This document shows positions 25,071 to 36,500 of a DNA stretch of 64,000 bases, piece by piece. Under the pieces are notes generated by a model, which did not search any database, was not told where the DNA came from, and was given only the letters and a program-made list of their open reading frames with translations. The position numbers were made by a program, and so were the translations under genes. Positions within the stretch are counted from its first letter, which is position 1, and each line of letters begins with the position of its first letter. This DNA is from Sipunculus nudus (Eukaryota > Annelida > Sipuncula > Golfingiida > Sipunculidae). The stretch lies in assembly GCA_026874595.1 (NCBI GenBank), contig CM049318.1, positions 58,126,250 through 58,190,249 of the forward strand. Direction: 5' to 3'.

Positions 25071-26709
25071 GGGACCCATGGGTCACGTCGTTCAGCTGGA
25101 TTTTGGAAAACAACATTAGCAACTGCAAAATATTTTTATTTCTTTGGTTTTTCATGTATATTAGCACTTGAAAAGCTAAGAGAAAATGGCCCTGCTAAAA
25201 TGAAACTCTTTAAATTATAGAATAATGGGCATAAGCTAATGTATATGTACTGTTTAATAAATGAAACCTGTGGCTTGAAACAATTTAATGATGCACCAAG
25301 GGAAAAAATGGGCCTATAAAAGTTACATTTCATAACAAATAATGTGTGAAGGTTATTAAGTTTTCAAAAGTTAAATATATGGCCATATGAGTTAAAAATT
25401 AATCCCACAAAGTTTGAGCAATTTTCTTGATTTTAAAACTAAGTTTAACAGTGTTATTCACACCTAGGCCCGGCCAACTTTAAGAGATATGAATGAAAAT
25501 GCTACAAGGTATTTATATCTTCTTAAATCTTGTCAGTTAGCACTTAAATTAGAACCTAATATTTTATCACATTTGAATATTAGGATCAAATTCCTGAACA
25601 TTTTTTTCTTTAAAAAATCGAAATTTTCCAAGTCTCAACAAAAAGAATATATAAAATATTAAAATTATAAGCTTTGTCTTGTTTATTAGTCCTTTGTATT
25701 GAAGGGAGGGATGAGGGCAGGGGTCTCTGTTGTTACTGCTCGTTGCTGAAAAAAAAATGTGAAATTATAAGATTCATCTTATTTAAAGTACAGGTCTTTC
25801 AACATAATGGAGGGGGGGGGGGGGAGAGAAAGGCTTCCTTGTGGTATTAACTGCAGACAGCCTGATCAAGCTCAACAAGAGAGAGGGCTTGCCCCAGTGA
25901 TGGGATTACATAACAACAATCTGGGGAGCATAGAGAGCTGCACTGAATGACCTACAGTGACCAAAGTAGACTGCTTGACAATGTAAGGGAATACAACAAG
26001 AGCCTCCAAAAAAATTCAATAACCAGTCTAATTTTGCAGCTTTTATTTTCAAATTTTAGATTTTAACAGATTAAATCTTTATGTGAACAAGCTGTGAAAA
26101 TTAAATCCACAGTACTTACAGGAAAAAAACGTGCCGTGGCCTAAGTTAGGCAAAATTTAAGGTACTGATTTTATATTTAAGCTAGTAACTTAAAAAGAAT
26201 TGCAAAATTCAGATCTAATTTTCGGTATACAATTGAATCTTGATTAAATGAGGTTATATCCCTGAAAAAAAGTCTCTAGCATCAGCAATTCTTATGTTAA
26301 GTGAGTAAATATATTTCCTGATTTTTTACAAGATGCATTATGTTTGGGACTATAACTTCAACAAATTAGGCAATACTGACCTAATTTTTGGTATGTGCAT
26401 AGGAAATGTTTGGAAGAATATGAATATTAACTATAATCAAATTCAGATTAGTGGTTTTGATAAAAGCCTGTCTTGAACTGTAACAACGGGTTTTTAATGG
26501 AAAACGGAGGTTTTTCCTTAATATCTCAAAGGAACAAAGTCTTAGTGACCCAATTTTTAGTATGGTTGGAGATATTTGGTATATCTGTATGCAAAATGTT
26601 GGATTCGTAGGCCAATTGGTTTCAAAATGTGCCCTGTTAACAGACGGCCGGCTGGACGGACGATGGACCACGACTATAGCTCAGATGACTTATGGTCAGC
26701 TGAGCTAAA
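25071..26709 (+). mobile_element. Non-autonomous dispersed element, uninterrupted copy
   Basis: The left end is gggacccatgggtcac followed by tcagctg. The right end is an ACGG-rich tract and then ctcagatgacttatggtcag and ctgagctaaa. It has no coding capacity. The interior includes cacttaaattagaacctaat at about 25541-25560, the empty equivalent of the DIRS insertion site. From memory the ACGG tract and layout resemble bivalve pearl/DTC84-type Helitron-like elements, but this is inference. Confidence 0.7.
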
Positions 26710-27342
26710 TAAAATATCTGTTGGTCTTTCAAATCCAGAAACAAGAAAAATTGTTGATCAGTGGAGCAGATCTGGTATGTCCTCCGCCTGTAGTGGAAGT
26801 ACAAGATTGCCCTTGTGACTTTGAAAACTGTGTCATGGTCATTCATATTGAAACTTGACCTAGCCCTGTATGAGGTTTATCAATACTGTAAGTTTGGTGA
26901 CTGTGCCTCAAATTCTTTTCAAGTTACTGGGTTAACATCATTTTAGCATTATCGTCTTTGTGACCTTGAAAAATGAGTCAAGGTTATCCATATTCAAACT
27001 TGACCTAGCAATCCATGAGTTGCATCAATGGTGTATGGTGACTTTATGTTATTTTGCTTTAATGTTATTGAGTTGATATCATATATGTGACTGACGGACG
27101 TTCAAATGGACAGACAGAAGGAAAGACAGACAGACACTCCCCATTTCTATGTTTCCTGCTGTCGCCAAAATAATTTGCTTGTTAAAAAGAAAAACCATTG
27201 TCTTTATCCATCCACCTGCACCCTGTTAACAAATGGGAACAAATGGGCACAACTAGCTAACCCCATATGCATGCATGCCTGGAATCCGTTTGGTGAAAAT
27301 GATCAAAGAAATTTAAGGCAGTAGTTAGTGACTGGAATAAAC

Positions 27343-27348
27343 TTTAAT
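27343..27348 (-). terminator. Candidate poly(A) signal ATTAAA for HAUS5
   Basis: ATTAAA on the minus strand lies about 115 nt beyond the HAUS5 stop codon. It is a common variant of AATAAA. No cleavage evidence is visible, so this is a suggestion only. Confidence 0.3.
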
Positions 27349-27462
27349 TAATGACATGAAAACATATCATGTAAAACAGGTTGTTATTAAAATGCCAAAA
27401 AATGTCTCCTTTTACAACACTTCCATTTCTGGTTAAACATCACTGAAGGCACTTTCTGCACA

Positions 27463-27592
27463 TCAGTGAGCAACTTTGTCCATCTGCTGTCTAAGTCTAG
27501 TAACACAAAGTGTCCAGTTCCCCATCCATTGTTGAAAAGTCATGTCATTAACCTTGACCCAGGGGGTTGCATCCTTAGCTGGTTGATCCCAC
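27463..27592 (-). CDS. HAUS5: HAUS5 last coding exon with stop codon
   Basis: The acceptor is tttttgcag|GTGGGATC. The exon is 130 nt and completes the WW pair, then encodes DQPAKDATPWVKV, QQWMGNW and the C-terminal RQQMDKVAH before TGA at 27463-27465. The WW-D/E-QP and QQW motifs are the strongest family signal. The 3' UTR follows at lower coordinates. Confidence 0.8.
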
Positions 27593-30500
27593 CTGCAAAA
27601 AGAAATTTACAGTTCCAAAATTATATCTACTTAATGTGAACAATCTCAGTTTCCCATTTCAATTAACCTTCTATATTCAACTGTATAAGATGGAAACACT
27701 ATCTGGAGAATTTTTTTTTCAAATTAGTTTTACTTGCTGAAACAGAATGAAGATAAATCATGTGCATGAGAAATTGCCTTTTTAACACTAAAACAGCGTA
27801 CAGTAACTTATTCATGATCAGGAGTATCAATACAGGGTGATATATATCTCCCTCACTTTGTAGCAAAGCAGGATGATCAATGTAATCAACCCCCCACTGT
27901 TCAGAAAAAAAAATTATATATTAGAAATTAAATTTTTTTATATATACTTTGCTTCAATTTTTCTTAGGAAAAAAAAGTGATTTTTTCAATATTTACTAGT
28001 TTATTCAAATAAAAATTGGCCCAGTTTAACCTTCCCATGCCTGTGAGTCATCCGCCACCCTGAAGATAATTCGATGACCACTGTTCAAGATAGAAATAAG
28101 TCAGAGTCACCAAATAAGCGGGAAAAGTAAAAAGGTATAAGATATCTCCATGTTTTAATTTCTTTTTTTAAAGGACAGAATGTTACCAAGAGATGAACTA
28201 GAATTGATTTGGCCATGTAAAGAGTCTGAAGTTAAGGCCCCTTTATATCCAAATCTCAATTTGCTTTGCTGGTCCAGAAATTGATAGCACACACAAGGTA
28301 CCAATATTCAGTAAAAATTTCACAGCATTTAGATTTCTTATATTTCTGAAATTTGCGTTGTGCACATTCTCAGTGCTCCCGCTCTGGTTTTTACCAAAAA
28401 TATATATATATTAATATATGAAATCTTACAAAAAATGTGTCAAATTGTCTGAAAAAATTATAGAAAGTAAAAAATCAATGCAAAATTGTGCAATTTTTGT
28501 ACAATTTTACAGCATGTGATACTCCTGAACACACTTCAGGAATGAAATTTGCAACTATGTGGCTAGTTATAGCATTGACTCCTCAGTCTTCCTCATATTT
28601 CGTGATTTTGTCAAACAGAAGGAAGATCACAAAGATCGAAAAAAAGACATTTTCATGAAATATTGATGAAGTATGTCTGCTGTACTCAGTAAGTTTATTA
28701 AAACAGCCTAAAATCAGCACTTGAAGATGATAATTTGATTTGAGAAATAAAATGTACAAAAAATGCATTATGATTAAAAAAGGATTAAATAGTTTTAAAA
28801 GAAGCCTTTCCTGAAAAAAAAAATACTAAAAAAAACAGTGTGTGTCAGAAGTGTGTTTGAGATAAAAGGGTGGAAAGAGTGTCAGAGAAGGACAGACAAA
28901 GGGGAAGGACATCTTACTATTATTTGGCAGCTGCCTGGACAAGGCACCAAAAAGGATTAAATGGCCCATGCAACACTGGCATGTCTTTCTTATATGTAAA
29001 GACAGACTCACCAGGCCTGCACAAAGTCTTTGACCTGTAGGCACTCTGACAGCGACTGGGTCAGCTTGGACATGCTGGTCTGCAGAACTGGCAGCAAGTG
29101 GTCAGTATGTCTTTTATCATGTCTCTTCACTTCCTCACACAAACCTGTAATATCCATGTCATACAATTCATCATTTATATTTTCTTTACCCAGTGTTTCA
29201 TGCCCTAACTGATCAGGCATGACTGCACACCTTCCAGCCCTCACACTTCTGGGGTTAAAAGGCAGACTTTAATACCCTAACTGTGACATGTACAAATTCA
29301 CAAACCTCCATTAAGGTAGCATTTCATATATTTGTATGCAGTACATGTGTTACATATGCATATGCAGCTGGGAATCAGACACTTTTATTTTCTCTTGGAG
29401 TGATTCCATATATGTATGCAGCACATTTTGATATCTCAGGGTAGGTTTAGAAAATCCATAGGCATGGTAAGGGATGGAGAATTCCAAATTTTGATGTCAG
29501 TGATAGGGTATTCTTCTGGCAGATGACTTCTCTACTCCTGCGGCTTTAAACCCAAGTTTGCTGCATAAAAAATGAATGTATATATATTAACAGAATCACA
29601 GGAGTCCATTTTCTGGCTTCATTTCACATATATTTTGCATACACATGTGTACATACCTACCGCATAGGAATATATGAAATGCTAGCTTTAAACTGGAAAG
29701 AACAAAAGGAAACCCAGAGCCTGAAACCCTGAGATGAAGATGCTTGATAAACTAGTAAAGTATTTATCTTGTATAGATGCTGCAAACAATTACTCTTGAT
29801 ACAATTTCCGCATTAACAAGGTTAACAGTCAAGCATTTTGGAGCCTGGCTTGCATTCCAATATAATAAAGGATGACATAATGCAACTTTTGCACTGTGAA
29901 GTTTTCACTTTGGATGACAGGGTCAACTGCCTAATAGTGCCTATATGGTTCCATAAATGTTTATGTAATGCATACAGCGCCATCCTCCAACTGATGTTAT
30001 CAAACGAAACCAGCAAAACGTCACTGCAATGCATATTCCAGTTAACATATCATCAACTCTCTGGCGCTATAAGCTAAATTAAAAGTATATATGTATTTTT
30101 AAGTGAAAATATATGTATTAGTTATAATATAAGTATTTGTAAATAAAAGAAGTAAATAAGATCAAACTTTGTTATCAAACTTAAAATGAAACCTGTACCG
30201 TTACTTTTCTTCAAATCCTTAATTATCTCTCAACATTGACTGATGTTTCAGCTGTTTTTCATTCTCCCAAACAATGTTCGATGCAATAGGAAAATAGTTT
30301 GGGAATAATGCTACCATTCATAATAAGCACAAAGGTTTTTGGTTTTGAGGAAAAGTAGTGGATTATCCTTGGTGAAAAATGGTACGTTACCTCTGACGTA
30401 GTCAACTGCTGATTTTTTCTCTGCATCTCTTCCTTCTGGACCTTGCGCCATGGAATTATGTATCTCCATGGCAACCATCATCTCCTCGGTCTCATTCTTC

Positions 30501-33500
30501 AGCTTCAGCACCTGCTCAAACAGGCACTCTGGAGCCTACCAAAATAAACAGAAATAATTTGGATTAGATCACTATGCTCCTCATGCAGCAGTTATACAAT
30601 GCAGGCATCCCAAACATCCTTTCCTGTAACCGCTGCTTTTTATGGCATGGTTCTCTGGGCAGGAACAACAGAGCAAAGAATTGTAATCAGACCACTAAGA
30701 GCATGGTATTGCATTGTGCATCCAGCCCAAATTTTAAACATGTGAAACCCGCTCTCACTGGTCTGATAACACCTGTTCCGGTACAGGGCCAAGAATCAGA
30801 CCAATGAGCACTTGTGTCCTTGTGTAATCAAGTGTCAAATCTGAAGAAAACAGATGTGGTTCTTCAAAAGTGATGGGGTTCACAAAAATCCTAGATTTGA
30901 TCTTAAAAAACAAGGATTACAGGTGGCGCCACAAGTCTTCACAGTCTGACAAAGCTATCAAAGATTTTTGGTTAACCAGATTTTTGGACAAATCCATGCA
31001 ATCTTTCTTTATTGATTTTTGTGTGATTTTCACCAAACAATGGACCTACTCAAGGTCAAGGTCACTCTCATAGTAAAGGCCATGACCTCATTTTGAATAG
31101 GCTTTCTCCCATCACCCATACCTATGCACAAGTACAGATTGATATCTTGCTCACAAGATTTTTCTGCTTCAGCTGCTGCAACGGTGGTGGGACCAAGCTA
31201 AAATCACAAGGGACCCATGGGTCACATGGCTCAGCTGAATTTTGGAAAATATTAGTAACTGCAAAATATTTTATTTCTTTTGGTTTTTCATGTATATTAT
31301 CATTAGAAAAGCTATGAGAAAATGGCCCTGCTAAAATGAAACTCTGTAAATTATAGAATAATGGACATGAGCTAAACCATTTAGTGATGCACCAAGGCAA
31401 CAAATAGGCCTACGGTAAGTGTAATATAAAAGTAACATTTCATAAACAAATAATGTGTGAAGGTAATTAAGTTATCAAAAGTTAAATATATGGCCATAGG
31501 AGTTAAAAATTAATCCCACAATGTTTGACCAATATTCCTAATTTTAATACCAAGTTAACAGTGTTATTCACACCTAGGCCCCGCCAACTTTAAGAGATAT
31601 GAATGAAATGCTACAGGTAAGTTAGCACTTACATTAGATCCCCCCCCATTCCCTCCCTGTGAATGGTGGTTTTGTTAGTAAACTGTTGTGAGCTTTTCTG
31701 TATTAATGAGAATTTTCTCTGTTAAAGTTTATATGCCAGAGTAAGCCAACCGAAAATTTTCCCTTATTGGGCCTATTATCGCCCATCCCGCCTCGTTCCC
31801 GTGTATCTAGGTCACACTTCCGTTACCCATAATCACATTTTCGAAGGCGTAAGGAAGAGGACTGGGAGGGAGTGATGTTTGTAATACAGAAAAGCTCACA
31901 ACAGTTTACTAACAAAACCACCATTCACAGGGAGGGAATGGGGGGGTTTTATTACGTAAACATAATTGTGAGCTGTTTCTGTATTAATGAGAAAAGAACA
32001 GACATGCCTTGGGGAGGGAGCACCTACCTGTAACGCTGGAACGAGGAGAATCTCAGTGCTGGGATGGAGCAGCAGACGACATCGGCGGTGGAACAGACGG
32101 AGAGGAAGAAGATGGCCTGGAAAATAGGAGGACCTCACCCGACGCAATCACAGGGCCTAGGGAGTAAAGGCCATAAGCCTGGAGCTGAACATCCTTCAGA
32201 TAAAAGCGTGTGAAGGTAGATGGGGATTTCCAGTATACCTTCTTGACCAATTGATTGGGTGAGATCCCGGAGAAATGGCCCAAGGAAGTCGAAAGAGCTC
32301 GAATGTCATGAGCCTTGATGTGAAGTTGTTCTAAGGTGGATGGAGAAGCTGATTCATATGCGGCAACGATAGTAGCTTTGAGCCACGCACTAATGGTGAT
32401 AGGGCTAATCTCCTTATTGGAAGTTGTGACTTTTGTAGAAATAAACAACTTCTTGCGCCCCCCCCCCCCCCCCCCCCGTAAAGACTGAGTAGCTTTAAGA
32501 TAATAACGTAACACACGAACCGGGCAATTGGTAGCCCCATAACAGTACTGACCGTTCGGGAGGGCCGGAACGTGCCAAGCAGACGGAGGATCATCGAAAT
32601 TTTGGTTCTTTCGATAAAAATCCGGAGGAAAATGCAGGGTGGCCGACGAACCGTCGGCCCCAATTTGCATGAATTTCGAATCAGCCACTAGGGCATGAAG
32701 CTCAGAACGGCGACCGACCGAGGAAAGAGCGAGGAGGAAAACCGTTTTCCGAGATAAATGGAGAAGATGGGCCGAACGCAACGGCTCATAAGGGGGTTCC
32801 CGGAGGTGACGTAAGACAACGTCCAGGCGCCAGGAAGGTGCAAAATACCGAGGACAAGATGCACGGGCATGAACCCCCTTGAGAAAATCCAACACCAACG
32901 GATGATGAAGGACACGATCGTGACCCAGCGGCAAAGCACAGACAGCAGGGCGGCACGATATCCACGCAGAGAGGGATAGGATAAATGTTTATCCTGCAGT
33001 AAGAACATGAAAAAATCCAAAACTGCGGCAAGCGACGGATCTAAAGGGGAGATTCCCCGGGAAGACGTCCACTCGGTGAAGAGACGCCACCGGGAGTCAT
33101 AGATGCGGTCCGAAGAACGAAGACGGGGAGCCGAGGCAAGGAGAGCAGCCGGACTTGAAATGCCCTGATCCTTGAGGTGTCCGAGGAGAGCACGCATGCG
33201 CATAGAGGGCACGACCGAAATGGGCGACGCGCTCGAGGGAACGACAGGAGCGCGATGCGGAGCGGTAGTAAAAGCGGGGGCGAGAGAGAAGCGAGCACCA
33301 CAGAGGAAACCAGGGAGCCGCAGGTTGAAACGGGAGGATGAGAAGAAGGGTAGTCTGGTCCGCGCGGGACAAGCGGAGAAGGACACGGCGGAGGAGATGA
33401 GGCACCGGAAACGCAAAAGAAACCGGTGAGACCATCCGGACGACAGCGTGTCGGGGAGACAGTCGCGAGGGTGACGTAGACGAGTCTCGGAAGGCACGAG

Positions 33501-36500
33501 AACAGGGGGGGACGGAAAATCGAACAGATCGAATTCCGGCCGCCCCAGGCGAGCGAAAACACTCCGAACATCCGGGAGCGGAAGGAGCGGCAGGGAAGGA
33601 GGAGACTCCCGATGACGGGAAAGTGCGTCCGCGAGGATGTTCGACACGCCCGGAAGATGGGATGCCTGAACCAATGCCCGGAGAGAGATGCATAGATTGA
33701 ATAAAAGGTAAGTCTCCTGCATGAGCGAGGGAGACCGAGTACCGCCCTGCCTGTTGATATATGCCACCACCGTGGTATTGTCGGTCCGGACGAGAATGTG
33801 ACGGCCGATCAAGCGGGGAGACCAGTGGGAGATCGCGCGACGGAGGGCACGCAGTTCTAGGATATTGATATGTAGCAGACGTTCCGACGGGGACCATATC
33901 CCCGAAGCGCGAAGATCGGCAAGATGGGCCCCCCAACCGAGGAGAGACGCATTGGTATAGATGGTGCAATCGACATCCATGGAAAAAGGAACGCCGCGCA
34001 GATAAAAGGAAAGGTCCATCCAGGGACGAAGGGACCGCCAGGTGAGCCGAAACGGGAGGATCGTAGGACGAACCGAGGTTAAACAGAAGGCCGTGACGGC
34101 GCAGGATAGACTGAATCGGACGGAGGTACAGTCGGACGAACGGGATAAAGGACGCGGCCCAGTTGAGAGCACCGTGGAGAAGGCCGCTGTGCGCGAGTCT
34201 ACATGGCGCCGCGTGAGAAAAGAACGAATTAGTCGGCGGAGCTTGAGAGCAAAATCTCGTGGGAGCGACGCCGTGCAGGACGCAAAATCGAGCGTGACAC
34301 CCAGAAATTGGAGGGACTGGGTGGGAGTGAGAAGAGATTTCTCTGCATTGACCAGGAAGCCAAGGTTTCGAAGTAAGTAGAGAACCTGGGAGCGATGCGA
34401 CAGTAAGAGGGAACGATCAACGGCATGGACCAGCCAATCGTCCAGATAAGGGAGCACAGAAATGCCCTGTGAACGGAGATAACTCGTGACCGTGTGAACC
34501 AGCATGGTAAAAATCCAGGGGGCCACGTTGATCCCGAACGGAAGGGCCCGGAACTGAAAAACGCGGTTCTGATACGCGAAGCAAAGAAACGGTTTAGAAG
34601 AGGGATGGATTGGAACGTGAAAATAGGCATCCGTAAGGTCTATTTTGAACGCCCAATCCATCGGCTGAACAATGCGGAGCACAACATGGATATTGAACAT
34701 CCGAAACGGGGGCGGACGGATGAACGAATTGAGGCGCTTCAGGTCTATGATCGGGTGCCAGCGGCCGTGCGGTTTGGGAACAAGAAAAAGGCGAGAGTAA
34801 AACCCCACGGTGGAAGGGAAAACATCTAAAATTGCCCGTTTGTCTTACATAGATTGAATGGCCTCCTCCAAAGCGAGGTGTTTTGCCGGATCTGACGGAG
34901 GCGGAGTGAAGAACAGGTGCATGGTGACGGGAGGTGCGTGCAAAAACGTAAGATGGAACCCGAACTTTATGGTGCTGAGAATTAACCGCTGTGAGGTGAT
35001 ACCCGCCCACGGGGGAAAATGGGCGCTGAGATGAGCGCCGACTGGAGCGAGAGAGTCATTTCCTGGTCTTACCTCATTTGGAGGATCGACCAGGAAAAGG
35101 CTGAGAACGACTGGAACGTCATGAAGGACGAGAAAACGTAGCAGACGGGCGACGCGGCCAAGCGGAAGCCGCAACCAGAGGCCGAGGGCGGGGAACGCGG
35201 AAGGATGGCGGAGGCACAATAGAGGTCGAGTGGAGGCGGGCCTGATGATCCTAGTGCTCCAAGGCGCGGTCAAAAAGAGGCCGTAATTGGCCGCCAAACA
35301 GCAGGGAACCGGTTAAAGGCTGAGAATAAAGCTCGGTTAACTCCGCCTGAGTAAGCTCCGGCTTTAAGTGCTTTGATGACTGAATGAAAGCCGTGCGGCG
35401 TAACAAGATGCAATTTTCAACCAGGCACCAAACGACCTGATTCAATTCAGTGCAAGTATGGGCAGAAGCCTGCCATATGTCGTTGAGAGTGAGCGGGTCT
35501 GGAGAAACGGCGAGCAAGCTAGTGACAGCCTGCAAGTCGTTAACCATACCGGCCGCTTGCCGGCCGAGCCCCTCCAGATCCGACAGGTGACGATTGGAAA
35601 ACTGGACAGAGGACGGAAATAAAGACTTACCGTCCGCAAACGGCTGTTCCAGGCCGGACTCGAGTCGCATCAGAGCTGACGGAATATCCGGGTGATCAGG
35701 AAAAGGGAGCAAGCGATCGAAACAGGTAGCCCGGTACCCACGTGAATTCCAGAGGGTACCGGGGGACCAAGGTTTATCCGAACCCGGCGGAAGCGGGGCC
35801 CCAGTAGTAGAAGAGCGAGACCCCGAGACCACCGCGTGGTGCTCACGTAAGAGATCCCCCGTGTGGTCTGTAAATTCCATACACACGGCGGGCGCGGCGG
35901 AGGGCGATTGAAGGGCGGCAGGATTCAAATAAGAACCGGCCGCCGAAGCCGAGGAAGTCCGAGGTTGTAACCTACGGAACTTTGGACCACTAGGGTTATC
36001 CTCCTGTGTGGAGGTAGCCACTAGGTCCAGAAGCGCAGATTTGCGCATATGCCAAACCTGGCGTTGCAGCGCGATCTCTGACCACTGGTCTGGTGCCAGG
36101 GCGGGATCGGCTGACTGAGAAGTCGGGGACCCTGGAGAACCCCGGGTAGGGGGAGCCAGAGAGACCCGCTGAGCCAGAACCACCGGAGGCTGGAAACAGG
36201 AAGCAGGGGAACAAGCAGCAGCAGGAACCATCCTGGAAGGCACAGGAACCGGAGCTGCAGGCAGCACAGCAGACGGTAACTGAAAGAAAGAGCCGGCCGG
36301 CCGGGGAGGAAGGGCAGCAGACGGAGGAACTGGAGGCGAAGCCGGCTGCCCCGAAACGGAGGCAGGAGGGACCGACGCACTTACCTGCACACCAGGAAGG
36401 TAGGGCGATCCAGCGGGACGGCTCCAGCCGGCCCCGGAGATAATGAAGGAATCCGGGAGGAGCCGGGGGCGATGAGAACGGCCGGGGAGAAAGTACCGGG

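Noticed and set aside
33172-34380. Plus-strand and other-frame open frames across the DIRS coding region
   Set aside because: Shadows of the GC-rich minus-strand RT/RNase H frame. The only meaningful alternative-frame stretches are the short indel-shifted RT pieces described above.
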